A program made the position numbers and the translations under genes. The notes beneath the pieces were generated by a model that saw only the letters and a program-made list of their open reading frames with translations, made no database searches and had not been told where the DNA came from. A DNA stretch of 42,544 nucleotides from CAZAQS01 sp964486825 (lineage in GTDB: Bacteria > Chloroflexota > Anaerolineae > Anaerolineales > UBA4823): NCBI GenBank assembly GCA_964486825.1, contig CAZAQS010000012.1, forward strand, positions 1-42,544. The letters are read 5' to 3'. Within the stretch, counting starts at the first letter, position 1. Every line of letters starts with the position of its first letter. Positions 31,803 to 40,445 of the stretch are shown here, in pieces.

Positions 31803-32411
31803 ATGGCTGCACTACAAACACCAACCACGGGACCTGAGAAAGCGGTACCCCAAGCTACGGGTGAAGCGGCTGCCGTAGTCAGGTTCAATAAACGGTTATT
31901 GTTGATACCCCTGATCGTTCTAGCCCTGTTTGCCTTTACCTATTTCCTGGCCTGGTGGAACGCCTCGCGGCTGACGAGCCGCTTTTTAGAGGATGCCAAT
32001 GCAAGTTATGAGCAAGGAGAATACCTGGAAGCGCTGGTAGGAGGCCAGGAGTTTAACCCCCAAACCAACAGGTATAACAAAATTGGCGGCTATGTGGACA
32101 TCGAAAAGACCTGGTCGAACCGCTACTCAGCGCCCGTTCCCGCTGCTGTAGAGCAGGCTAAAAAGCGCACCAACGAGATTATCTACCAGCACCTCACCAT
32201 GTCCCAAGCCGAGCAGTACATTCAGGCCAATATCGGCAGATCTGCACCCTACTTCGGAGAAATCTACTTGCGATTGGGCGAACTGTACGAGCAGGATGGG
32301 GACGCGCGCTCAGCGAGAGAGATCTATGAAGATATCCCCGGTCTTTTTCCCAATCGTCCGGATTTAATCGAACAAGCACAGAGACATCTCGAGCGATTGG
32401 GAGATTCCTGA
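31803..32411 (+). CDS. TPR-like membrane protein in sugar ABC operon
   Basis: The 202-residue protein has a cytoplasmic start, one membrane helix (about 31-52, LLLIPLIVLALFAFTYFLAWW), and an extracytoplasmic helical part. Two TPR-like pairs are recognisable (SYEQGEYLEALVGG, then GEIYLRLGELYEQDGDARSAREIYEDIPGLFPNRPDLIEQAQRHLERL). I do not recognise a named family. Its position right after both permeases, 12 bp apart, suggests an accessory to the transporter or a scaffold for the secreted enzyme encoded next. Confidence 0.7.
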   Translation: MAALQTPTTGPEKAVPQATGEAAAVVRFNKRLLLIPLIVLALFAFTYFLAWWNASRLTSRFLEDANASYEQGEYLEALVGGQEFNPQTNRYNKIGGYVDIEKTWSNRYSAPVPAAVEQAKKRTNEIIYQHLTMSQAEQYIQANIGRSAPYFGEIYLRLGELYEQDGDARSAREIYEDIPGLFPNRPDLIEQAQRHLERLGDS

Positions 32412-32468
32412 ACTACGATTTGGTCCCATAAATTAAATGGTAATAAGTAGCGAAATGGAGGACAAAAT

Positions 32469-34049
32469 ATGAACAGGCAACGTAAACTGGTGCAAATTAT
32501 TATGATCCTGGTTTTGGTATCTGCTGTTTCTGCGCCTTTTCCGTCTATGGGACTGGCCGACTCGCATACCTTTACCGGTCACCAACGCCAAACCCTTCAG
32601 GCGTATGCTGAGGATACCTGGCAATCTTTTCTCGCCATGCTTGACCCGGTCACCGGTCTGCCGGCTGACAATGTCAGCGTGGATGGCGAGCGGGCTGGCT
32701 ACACCTCACCTACCAATATAGGCATGTATGTCTGGAGCACTCTGGTAGCCCGAGATCTTCAAATCATCCAAACTAAGGAGGCACGCGAGCGGATCAGCAG
32801 CGTACTGGGTATGTTGGAGATAATGGAGCGCCACACGGACAGCGGTATGTATTACAACTGGTACGATCCGGCTACTGGAGCAAAGCTGACCATCTGGCCC
32901 CCCAGTGGAGATCCGGTGTACCCATTCTTGTCGAGCGTGGACAACGGCTGGCTGGCTTCCGCTCTGATCATGATTGTCAACGCCGTCCCGCAGTTGAGAG
33001 AGCGGGCTCAGGCCCTCCTGGATAGCATGGACTTCGGCTGCTACTACGACTCGAACGCTCGCGGGCCGGATTACGGCGCGGGCCTGCTGCGCGGCGGGTT
33101 CTGGGTAGAGGGAGAGGGGCCGCCGGGTTCCGAGGGCTTCCCCAGGGACAATTACTGCAGCAAGGGTCCCGATGTGGTCTACACTGGCCATCACTACGGC
33201 ACATTCAACACCGAGCCGCGCATTGCCAGCTATATCGGCATCGCCTACGGACAGATACCTCCGGAACACTATTTTGCTATGTGGCGTACCTTCCCACCCA
33301 CCTGCGACTGGAGCTGGGCAGAGATGGCGCCGCAAGGCGAGACGCACACCTACCTGGGCATAGAAGTCTATGAAGGACACTACACCTATCGCGGGATGGG
33401 CATCGTGCCCAGCTGGGGTGGCAGCATGTTCGAAGCGCTGATGGTCCCGTTGGTGGTCCCAGAGGAAGAATGGGGCCCGGCGAGCTGGGCTATCAACCAC
33501 CCTCTCTATGTGCAAGCGCAGATCGAACACGGACTGGAGGAGGCACTGTATGGCTACTGGGGCTTCTCGCCGTCCAACAACCCGGCCGGTGGCTACCGGG
33601 AATTCGGTGTGGACCCGCTGGGTATGGATCCGGATGGCTACACCAGCGACCTGGAGCGTACTGATGTTGATTATGGCTTCGCGGACCCATCCGGAATTGG
33701 ATACTGCCCCGACAGAGAGCCGCAGCCTCTGCCAGAAAGCTATGGGCAGGGCATCGTGACACCACACGCCTCATTCCTGGCGCTTGAATTCGCCCCGGAA
33801 GCAAGCCTGGAGAACCTGGCTAACCTGCGCCAGGATTTCGAAATTTACTCCTGGGGTGGATTTTTCGATGCTGTCAACGTCAGTAACGGTGACCTCTCCG
33901 CCTACTACCTGGCACTCGACCAGGGTATGATCATGGCCTCTATCGGCAACGCCTTGCGAAATGACCGCTTGCAAGCCTACTTCTCGCGCGGCGCCATTGA
34001 GCAGGCTATGAGACCGTTGATGGAAATGGAAGTATTCACTGCCGAATAG
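32469..34049 (+). CDS. secreted DUF3131/glucoamylase-like protein
   Basis: The 526-residue protein has a signal peptide (about 1-30, LVQIIMILVLVSAVSAPFPSMGLA). The all-helical, Trp/Tyr-rich body has the pattern of DUF3131 and glucoamylase-like (alpha/alpha)6 barrels. It reads YTSPTNIGMYVWSTLVARDL, MYYNWYDPATGAKLTIWPP, PFLSSVDNGWLASALIMI, LLDSMDFGCYYDSNARGPDYGAGLLRGGFW, GMGIVPSWGGSMFEALMVPLVVPE, and a late GIVTPHASFLALEFAPE. Related folds include families acting on beta-1,2-glucan. Here it is the exported member of a locus with a GH94 phosphorylase and a GH144-like protein, so an extracellular glycoside hydrolase or transglycosylase is likely. Activity is inferred. Confidence 0.7.
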   Translation: MNRQRKLVQIIMILVLVSAVSAPFPSMGLADSHTFTGHQRQTLQAYAEDTWQSFLAMLDPVTGLPADNVSVDGERAGYTSPTNIGMYVWSTLVARDLQIIQTKEARERISSVLGMLEIMERHTDSGMYYNWYDPATGAKLTIWPPSGDPVYPFLSSVDNGWLASALIMIVNAVPQLRERAQALLDSMDFGCYYDSNARGPDYGAGLLRGGFWVEGEGPPGSEGFPRDNYCSKGPDVVYTGHHYGTFNTEPRIASYIGIAYGQIPPEHYFAMWRTFPPTCDWSWAEMAPQGETHTYLGIEVYEGHYTYRGMGIVPSWGGSMFEALMVPLVVPEEEWGPASWAINHPLYVQAQIEHGLEEALYGYWGFSPSNNPAGGYREFGVDPLGMDPDGYTSDLERTDVDYGFADPSGIGYCPDREPQPLPESYGQGIVTPHASFLALEFAPEASLENLANLRQDFEIYSWGGFFDAVNVSNGDLSAYYLALDQGMIMASIGNALRNDRLQAYFSRGAIEQAMRPLMEMEVFTAE

Positions 34050-34131
34050 GCTGCGCCGGCCTTCCATGCCACCCTGTGGCTGTGATCCCTATGTCCACCG
34101 GCTGGCGCATGCAAACCGGAGAATAGATGCG

Positions 34132-34166
34132 GGCGCCAGGTACTGATAACTGATGTATCTGGCGCC
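34132..34166. repeat. intercistronic stem-loop before the GH94 gene
   Basis: GGCGCCAGGTAC (34132-34143) pairs with GTATCTGGCGCC (34155-34166) over 12 bp with one G-U pair and an 11-nt loop. It lies 24 nt before the GH94 ATG and has no T-run. It shares the word TCTGGCGC with the palindrome at 29936. Confidence 0.6.
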
Positions 34167-34190
34167 TGCTGTTGCACCGGAGAGATACCT

Positions 34191-36557
34191 ATGCCCCAAT
34201 TTCAAACACAATACGGTTATTTTAGCGATGACGGGCAGGAATATATTATTACTCGCCCGGATACGCCCGTCCCATGGGTTAATGTAATTTCAAATGAGAA
34301 CTATGGGTTGGTGTTATCTCAGGCCGGGGGTGGGTATAGCTGGCTGACCCATGCCAGCCTCAACCGCATCACACGCTGGGAACAAGACCTGATTCGAGAT
34401 GAGTGGGGGAAATTTATATACCTGCGCGATATGGAAAGTGGTGAATATTGGTCGCCGTCATGGCAACCGGCTGGCCGAAAATTGGACGATTACCGCGTCC
34501 GTCACGGGCGAGGCTATTCCGTGATCGAATCTCGCTTCACTCAGATTGAAACGCAAACGACTTATTTTGTGCCCCTGTATGATCCCTGCGAAATATGGCA
34601 ACTTAAAATCCATAACGGAAGTTCGGCCACCCGCAGGTTCCAGGTTTTCACCTATTTCGAGTGGCTGCTTGGCGCGGCCCCGGATTGGCACCGCGAGTTC
34701 CACCGCTTATTCATCCGCACCTGGTTCGATCAAGATAAGGGCGTCTTGCTTGCCTCGAAAGTGCTTTGGGATCTTCCTGGTGAAACAGGGCCACACTGGA
34801 ACCGGGACTGGGCCTATGTGGCTTTCCATACTTCATCCATTCATCCGAGTGGATATGATGCTGATAAAGACGCCTTCTTGGGCCGAAACCATGGCTTGAA
34901 TGCCCCGCAGGCGCTGACAGAAGGCCGCTCGCTTAATACCACGGGTCGATGGGGAGATGCAATTGGCAGTTTGCAGGTGGAGATAGAACTTGAGGCTGGT
35001 CAAGGACTGGAGGTCATCTTCACCCTGGGCGCAGCCGAAACAGAGGCGCAAGCACTCGATCTGGCAGAGTTTTATCAAAAGCCTCCAGCAGCTCAAGAGG
35101 CATTAGAGGAGGTCAAACGCTTCTGGCAGGGCATGGGGGAAAATCTGATCATCGAGACTCCCGACCCGGCCCTCAACCTGATGTCTAATACCTGGCTTCC
35201 CTACCAGACCATCTCTGGACGCCTGTGGGGACGGACTGCCTACTACCAGACCGGTGGGGCATTCGGATTTCGTGATCAACTACAGGATAGTTTAATCTGG
35301 CTACTCCTGGGACGAACAGAAAAGACCCTGGCCCAAATCCGCCTGCACGCGGCACACCAATTCCAAGACGGAGTGGTCCTGCATTGGTGGCACCCGCTGG
35401 CCGAATCGGGGCTGCGCTCAGAATACAGCGACGATCTTCTCTGGCTGCCCTTCGTTGTAATGCATTATCTACAAGAGACAGGGGATACTGGTTGTCTGAA
35501 TGAAGAAATCCCCTTTTTCGATCAGGGTACCGCGACGCTTTTAGAGCACTGCATGAAGTCTTTCGATGTCGCTCTTAGCCGGCGAAGCGAGCGGGGCCTG
35601 CCGCTAATCTTGAAGGGGGATTGGAACGATGGATTGAATGCGGTGGGTGATGAAGGCCGCGGTGAGAGCATTTGGATGGCGGCATTCCTATACATGATAT
35701 TAACCAAGTGGGCAGAATTACCCATACTTGACACTCAAGCTGCATCTCGTTTCCAAAAGGAAGCGGAGGCTTTGCGTCAGGCGGCAAATGAACATGGCTG
35801 GGATGGAACCTGGTACTGGCGGGCTACAACGGATGAAGGAAACCTGATCGGCTCTTGTAGGAATGAACAGGGGCAGATCTTTCTAAATCCACAAACCTGG
35901 TCAGTGTTGAGCGATCTGGCGCCAGAAGAGCGCGCCCGCCAGGCGATGGATTCCGCTCGAGAGCGCCTGTATACATCCTATGGCGCCTTGCTATTAGCTC
36001 CTGCCTACGACAATCCTGACACACGCGTGGGTTATCTCACCCGCTACGCGCCTGGCACTCGGGAGAACGGAGGCGTGTACGTTCATGCAGCCTGTTGGAC
36101 AGTCCTGGCGGAGCGAAAGATGAACGGTGCGCAGGCCGCTTACGATCTCTGGCGCAGATTTTGTCCACCCCTTCGAGGTATGGAGCCGCAAACATACATA
36201 AGCGAACCTTATGTGATGCCCGGTAATGTGGACGGCCCGGCGTCTCAGTTCCCCGGACGGGGAGGTTGGTCATGGTACACCGGTTCGGCGGCATGGTATT
36301 TGCGTGCATTGATCGAAGGAGTGCTTGGGGTTGAAGCGACGCTGGAAGGCTTGCGCGTCCAGGCGGAGCTCCCAGATGGTTGGGATAGCTTCCATATCAA
36401 ACGCCGCTTTCGTAATGTGACGTATGACATCCGGATCCGGCGTGCAGTCTCGAGAGAACCCACCAGCTGCACGATTGATGGCCAACCCTGGAGTGCAGAA
36501 ATATTGCCAATCCTGGAACCCGGGACAGAGCACCTTGTGGAGCTTATTTGCGAGTAG
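34191..36557 (+). CDS. GH94 family glycoside phosphorylase
   Basis: The 788-residue cytoplasmic protein is clearly GH94. The N-terminal beta-sandwich begins GYFSDDGQEYIITRPDTPVPWVNVISNENYGLVLSQAGGGYSW. RYRDESGDYW-like residues appear here as YLRDMESGEYWSPSWQP. The catalytic barrel has GAFGFRDQLQDSLIWL, HWWHPLAESGLRSEYSDDLLWLPF and DWNDGLNAVGDEGRGES, in which the first Asp region supplies the general acid. The end carries the family-typical YVMPGNVDGPASQFPGRGGWSWYTGSAAWY. GH94 enzymes split beta-glucosides with phosphate, giving alpha-glucose 1-phosphate. The length and N-terminus fit the cellobiose/cellobionate phosphorylase size class, but sophorose or longer beta-glucans are equally possible from context. 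Confidence 0.9.
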   Translation: MPQFQTQYGYFSDDGQEYIITRPDTPVPWVNVISNENYGLVLSQAGGGYSWLTHASLNRITRWEQDLIRDEWGKFIYLRDMESGEYWSPSWQPAGRKLDDYRVRHGRGYSVIESRFTQIETQTTYFVPLYDPCEIWQLKIHNGSSATRRFQVFTYFEWLLGAAPDWHREFHRLFIRTWFDQDKGVLLASKVLWDLPGETGPHWNRDWAYVAFHTSSIHPSGYDADKDAFLGRNHGLNAPQALTEGRSLNTTGRWGDAIGSLQVEIELEAGQGLEVIFTLGAAETEAQALDLAEFYQKPPAAQEALEEVKRFWQGMGENLIIETPDPALNLMSNTWLPYQTISGRLWGRTAYYQTGGAFGFRDQLQDSLIWLLLGRTEKTLAQIRLHAAHQFQDGVVLHWWHPLAESGLRSEYSDDLLWLPFVVMHYLQETGDTGCLNEEIPFFDQGTATLLEHCMKSFDVALSRRSERGLPLILKGDWNDGLNAVGDEGRGESIWMAAFLYMILTKWAELPILDTQAASRFQKEAEALRQAANEHGWDGTWYWRATTDEGNLIGSCRNEQGQIFLNPQTWSVLSDLAPEERARQAMDSARERLYTSYGALLLAPAYDNPDTRVGYLTRYAPGTRENGGVYVHAACWTVLAERKMNGAQAAYDLWRRFCPPLRGMEPQTYISEPYVMPGNVDGPASQFPGRGGWSWYTGSAAWYLRALIEGVLGVEATLEGLRVQAELPDGWDSFHIKRRFRNVTYDIRIRRAVSREPTSCTIDGQPWSAEILPILEPGTEHLVELICE

Positions 36558-36584
36558 GGGAAGTACTTTTAGAGGAACCAGTCC

Positions 36585-38714
36585 ATGCCATCACGAACTA
36601 CGAATCTTGACAACTATTACAACCACCTCATCTTTGACAACAGCCTGACGGACGAAAGCTATTTTTTCAGCCTGGCCACGGCGATTGCCCCCAGCCGGCT
36701 AGAAGCGATCGACAGCAAAATCCCGGTGGCCGCGGACCGCTTTCTCAGCCCTCCCAACAGCCTCCGGCTATCTTGGAGATCCCAAACTGGAGGAGACTGG
36801 CGGGCCGAGATCAGGATTGAAAACTGGCTCAACCGGACCCACTACCTTTCTGGCGATACCCTGTCCTTCTGGTGCTATTCTGAAGAAGGGATCCCTGCAC
36901 GCCTCTTACCGATAATATGTCTTATGATGAAGGAGGAGCAATATTCCCAGCCGATGCAACTGAGTGGCATAGCGCCAGACCTGCCAGCCGGTCACTGGCA
37001 AGAAATAAAAATTCCACTGTCGACCCTTTCTAAAGCAACATTCGAGATTGACTTTAACCGGCTTGAAAAAGTCATCTTCACACAAAGCATCGACGATGGC
37101 GTATCCCACACAATATTCATTGATGAAGTGAAGCTGCTCGACTCTTCTTTGGTTGGAGCGTGTAGACCTCCTGATGGAGTGGCTGCGGTGGCTTATGAAT
37201 GTCATGTCGATCTGAGTTGGTCTAGGGTGACGGATCCGCGGTTGGCATATTATCAAATCTACCGGTCGAAGGACGGGCAAGACTTCCACCCGGTCGGGAT
37301 TCAAAATCACAACTTTAACCGTTACGCAGATTACACCGGCCCGGCGCAGGGTAAGTTCTACTATAAAATTACTGCTGTCAGCCAGGATTATAGTGAGTCC
37401 CAGGCGTCTGAAACGGTCACAGCGACCACCTACTTCATGACCGACGATGACCTATTAAGCATGGTTCAGGAAGCTTGCTTCCGCTATTACTGGGAAAAGG
37501 GACATCCGGATTCAGGTTTGGCGCTGGAGAATGTGCCGGGCAAAGAGCACCTCATCGCCCTGGGGGCATCCGGCTTTGGTGTCATGGCATTAATTGTCGC
37601 GGCCTCACGCGGTTTTATTACCAGGGAAGCAGCCCTCGAGCGGCTGCTCCAGATGCTCTCGTTTCTCGAAAATGCTGACCGCTATCATGGTGTTTGGCCG
37701 CACTTCATGGATGGGCGCACCGGTGAAGTGATTCCTGTCTTCGGGAAGTATGACAATGGGGGCGACCTGGTAGAAACGGCCTTTATGATCCAGGGATTGT
37801 TAGCGGCGCGCCAGTTCTTCGACAGGCAGGAGGATGCAGAAAAGCAGGTCCGCTCCCGCATCACCAGCTTATGGGAAGATGTCGAATGGGATTGGTACCG
37901 TCAATCGCCAGATAACGATTTCCTCTACTGGCACTGGTCGCCGGATTATGGCTGGCATATCGGACATCCTTTGATTGGTTGGAACGAAACCCTGATCGCT
38001 TACCTGCTTGCCATCGCCTCTCCCACACACCCTGTGCCAGCCTCCATTTATAATTCCGGTTGGGCATCGTCATCCGAAACTGCCCAGCGTTACCGCCAGA
38101 CGTGGGGTAAGACGACTCACGGTGATCTCTACCAGAACGGTAACACATATTATGGCATCCCCTTGCCAGTTGGGGTCGGTACTGGCGGGCCGCTTTTCTT
38201 CACTCATTATTCATTCCTGGGTTTCGATCCCCGCAATAAGCGGGACCAGTACGCCGATTACTTCGAAAACAACCAGGCCATTGCGCGCATTAACCGCGCT
38301 TATTGCATCGAAAACCCAGGCCAATATCAAGGATACGGGGAAAACCTTTGGGGCTTGACGGCGAGCCATGACCATACCGGCTATACGCCGCACGAAGCAA
38401 GCCCGCGCGAGGATAATGGGACGATTACTCCCACAGCAGCCCTTGCTTCATTTCCCTATACTCCGGAGGCCTCTTTGGCGGTATTGAAGCATTTATATTA
38501 TGATCTGGGGGACAAGATGTGGGGGATTTATGGCTTTAGAGACGCTTACAATCCGTCTGCCAATTACGTTTCAAATATTTATATGGGGTTGAACCAGGCC
38601 CCAATTACGGTCATGATCGAGAATTACCGCAGCGGATTTTTGTGGGACTTGTTCATGGCCAACCCAGAAATCAGCCCTACGCTGGAACGAATAGGGTTTA
38701 TTAATCGTTTATAA
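36585..38714 (+). CDS. CBM-like, FN3 and glucoamylase-type (GH144-like) protein
   Basis: The 709-residue protein has an N-terminal beta-rich carbohydrate-binding-like domain (about 10-190) and a fibronectin III domain (about 195-283, CRPPDGVAAVAYECHVDLSWSRVTDPRLAYYQIYRS). The C-terminal glucoamylase-type domain (about 290-705) has SGLALENVPGKEHLIALGASGFGVMALIVAASRGFI, YDNGGDLVETAFMIQGLLAARQFFD, FLYWHWSPDYGWHIGHPLIGWNE and YGENLWGLTASHD. This domain type (PF10091) includes GH144 endo-beta-1,2-glucanases. No signal peptide is visible, so the enzyme appears intracellular, unlike most relatives with this domain set. It follows the GH94 gene by 27 bp, suggesting stepwise breakdown of imported oligosaccharides. 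Confidence 0.85.
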   Translation: MPSRTTNLDNYYNHLIFDNSLTDESYFFSLATAIAPSRLEAIDSKIPVAADRFLSPPNSLRLSWRSQTGGDWRAEIRIENWLNRTHYLSGDTLSFWCYSEEGIPARLLPIICLMMKEEQYSQPMQLSGIAPDLPAGHWQEIKIPLSTLSKATFEIDFNRLEKVIFTQSIDDGVSHTIFIDEVKLLDSSLVGACRPPDGVAAVAYECHVDLSWSRVTDPRLAYYQIYRSKDGQDFHPVGIQNHNFNRYADYTGPAQGKFYYKITAVSQDYSESQASETVTATTYFMTDDDLLSMVQEACFRYYWEKGHPDSGLALENVPGKEHLIALGASGFGVMALIVAASRGFITREAALERLLQMLSFLENADRYHGVWPHFMDGRTGEVIPVFGKYDNGGDLVETAFMIQGLLAARQFFDRQEDAEKQVRSRITSLWEDVEWDWYRQSPDNDFLYWHWSPDYGWHIGHPLIGWNETLIAYLLAIASPTHPVPASIYNSGWASSSETAQRYRQTWGKTTHGDLYQNGNTYYGIPLPVGVGTGGPLFFTHYSFLGFDPRNKRDQYADYFENNQAIARINRAYCIENPGQYQGYGENLWGLTASHDHTGYTPHEASPREDNGTITPTAALASFPYTPEASLAVLKHLYYDLGDKMWGIYGFRDAYNPSANYVSNIYMGLNQAPITVMIENYRSGFLWDLFMANPEISPTLERIGFINRL

Positions 38715-38742
38715 TCGCTCTCTAAGCTTATTTTCCTGGGAT

Positions 38743-38772
38743 TTGACTAAAAGAAAGAAATCTTCCGATTAT
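38743..38772 (+). promoter_or_regulatory. sigma70-like promoter of the GNAT gene
   Basis: TTGACT (38743-38748), an 18-bp spacer and GATTAT (38767-38772) predict a start about 7 nt before the ATG. The transcript would be nearly leaderless, and no ribosome binding site is seen. Confidence 0.5.
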
Positions 38773-38785
38773 TTGGGTAAGTAGC

Positions 38786-39670
38786 ATGAGCGATATCAAC
38801 GTGCGGGAAGCACGTCCGGCTGATTATTCCACTATAGCGGCGATCATTGCCGAAAAAAACCTGAGACCCGAAAGCCATTGCATCCAAAGTAGCTCCACGA
38901 ATGACACTTCTGCGATTGAGGAGGAAATCGTGGAGCTATATGCGAAAGAGGAACTGCTCTTTATCATAGGGGAGATAGATGGCCAAATGGCCGGGTTGAT
39001 GGGCTGCGAATTTGATGAGAGCGTAGGCAGAGGCTGGACGCGCGGGCCATTCTTGACCCAGGATTCGTGGAATCGCCTGCCCGGGCTTATGTTGGAGGCG
39101 CTGTTGGCTGCTCTACCACCCGGCATCCGCCGGTTAGACAGCTTTCTGAACGAGAAGAATGTGCAAGGCCAACGCTTTTACCTTCAGCATGGGTTTCGGA
39201 AAGCAGGCCTGGCACATGTTTACCAGGCAGAGGCGGTCGGTCAGGCCGGCATGCGCCAGGGGGTATGCCGGGAGATGCAGCCAGGCCTGGAGCCGGCTTT
39301 CATCGCCTTGCACGACTCGGTCTTCCCAGTCACCTTCATCGATGGGAGAGGCATCCTTGGGCAGCTGGATGAGGATCACAAGCTGTATTTATCAGCGAAT
39401 GATTCCCACGTGGATGGGTATATTTTTATTACCGTGGATAAGTTTGCCGGAGAGGGCTATATCGAGTTCCTTGCAGTCCAGCCAGAACTACGCAATAGAG
39501 GCATTGGAAAGGCCTTACTGCTATGCGCATTAGATTGGTGTTTTAGGACGCGCGGGCTTTCCCGGGTTAGGTTGACCGTGCACGATGAGCTTGTCAATGC
39601 ACAGGCTGTATACACTTCCGTGGGCTTTGAACATCTTTACACAGGAGTGAATAACCGCCGGGAATGGTAA
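38786..39670 (+). CDS. tandem GNAT acetyltransferase domain protein
   Basis: The 294-residue protein appears to hold two GNAT modules. The first (about 4-150, INVREARPADYSTIAAIIAEKN, then FYLQHGFRKAG) lacks a clear acetyl-CoA loop. The second (about 160-290) has EFLAVQPELRNRGIGKALLLCALDWC, with the RNRGIGKA pyrophosphate-binding motif, and the ending VNAQAVYTSVGFE. It probably acetylates an unknown amine using the C-terminal module. It has its own promoter and sits after the sugar operon without obvious functional connection. Confidence 0.82.
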   Translation: MSDINVREARPADYSTIAAIIAEKNLRPESHCIQSSSTNDTSAIEEEIVELYAKEELLFIIGEIDGQMAGLMGCEFDESVGRGWTRGPFLTQDSWNRLPGLMLEALLAALPPGIRRLDSFLNEKNVQGQRFYLQHGFRKAGLAHVYQAEAVGQAGMRQGVCREMQPGLEPAFIALHDSVFPVTFIDGRGILGQLDEDHKLYLSANDSHVDGYIFITVDKFAGEGYIEFLAVQPELRNRGIGKALLLCALDWCFRTRGLSRVRLTVHDELVNAQAVYTSVGFEHLYTGVNNRREW

Positions 39671-39694
39671 TGTCTATGAACGGATCCCGTTTGC

Positions 39695-40249
39695 CTATAC
39701 CCTGTGTTCCCCCTCTACGATCACCACGTCTCCACCCAAGGCTTTCGTGGATTGAGCGGGTATATCCCAAGAGCTACCGCCTAAAGAGCCCTCAGATACA
39801 CGGTAGGCGGTGATCCTTCCTGTTTCATCCACCAGGATTTCATCCAACCTACCCAGGCGATTCCCTTCTGTATTCACAATGGAGAGACCTTTTAATTTAT
39901 CAGAGGCAGACAACCATCTTTCTCGGTTGGGTACATCAGCCTCGCTCCTGAAGACATCCCGGCTGTCAACCAGAACGGCATCCCGGCCCCATTTTTTCAC
40001 ATCCTTCGCTGGAACAAGTTTCGTCTCACGGTCGAACATCCCGCCCTGCTTGACCACCAGAGCTGCTATCCGCAGTGAATCCGGATCGATTAATACTTCG
40101 TCGATAGAGCCGATCTTCGCACCATCATTGACGCTCAAGATAGTCTTACCTCGCAAATCGCTGACTGAGGTGGGCCCAAGCTCTGGGTGCACCTCCATAT
40201 CGAGGTCTGAACGGTCTGCTTCCTGCCTGCGATCATAATTATCACCCAT
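39695..40249 (-). CDS. two-domain PRC-barrel protein
   Basis: The 184-residue protein has two PRC-barrel units. The first (about 27-95) reads SDLRGKTILSVNDGAKIGSIDEVLIDPDSLRIAALVVKQG. The second (about 112-180) reads SDKLKGLSIVNTEGNRLGRLDEILVDETGRITAYRVSEG. Such cytoplasmic proteins turn up in RNA processing, photosynthetic and stress contexts; this type is often stress-linked and of unknown function. AGGAGG precedes the ATG. Two dyads at 40320-40355 lie upstream and could regulate this gene, the divergent DUF1349 gene, or both. Confidence 0.85.
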   Translation of the reverse strand: MGDNYDRRQEADRSDLDMEVHPELGPTSVSDLRGKTILSVNDGAKIGSIDEVLIDPDSLRIAALVVKQGGMFDRETKLVPAKDVKKWGRDAVLVDSRDVFRSEADVPNRERWLSASDKLKGLSIVNTEGNRLGRLDEILVDETGRITAYRVSEGSLGGSSWDIPAQSTKALGGDVVIVEGEHRV

Positions 40250-40319
40250 ATTTTCCTCCTAACTTATTTTGATTTTGTCTTCAGGTACCAGTCTATTCTG
40301 TGGAAACGGATAAGGCAAT

Positions 40320-40355
40320 AAGGGATATCCCTTTTTAAGGTTTAGGGATTTCCCT
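40320..40355. promoter_or_regulatory. tandem dyads in divergent promoter region
   Basis: AAGGGATATCCCTT (40320-40333) is a perfect 14-bp palindrome. AGGGATTTCCCT (40344-40355) is a near copy with 10 of 12 palindromic positions. Their centres are about 23 bp apart, two helical turns, as expected for cooperative dimers. They lie between the PRC-barrel start and the DUF1349 start. Confidence 0.6.
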
Positions 40356-40394
40356 TAAGGGTACAAAAGCTGTATATTATTTCACGGAAAGCGT

Positions 40395-40400
40395 TATAAT
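40395..40400 (+). promoter_or_regulatory. -10 box for the DUF1349 gene
   Basis: TATAAT lies 45 nt before the chosen ATG. No good -35 is present, and the dyads at 40320-40355 sit at about -57 and -81 from the predicted start. Confidence 0.45.
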
Positions 40401-40445
40401 CTCATAAACATAACATTTCCCAATCCCAACATGGAGTTATTAAAA

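Noticed and set aside
32706..33767. 353-codon frame antisense to the secreted DUF3131-like gene
   Set aside because: It is a long shadow frame in GC-rich coding sequence; the plus strand has the signal peptide, ribosome site and family pattern.
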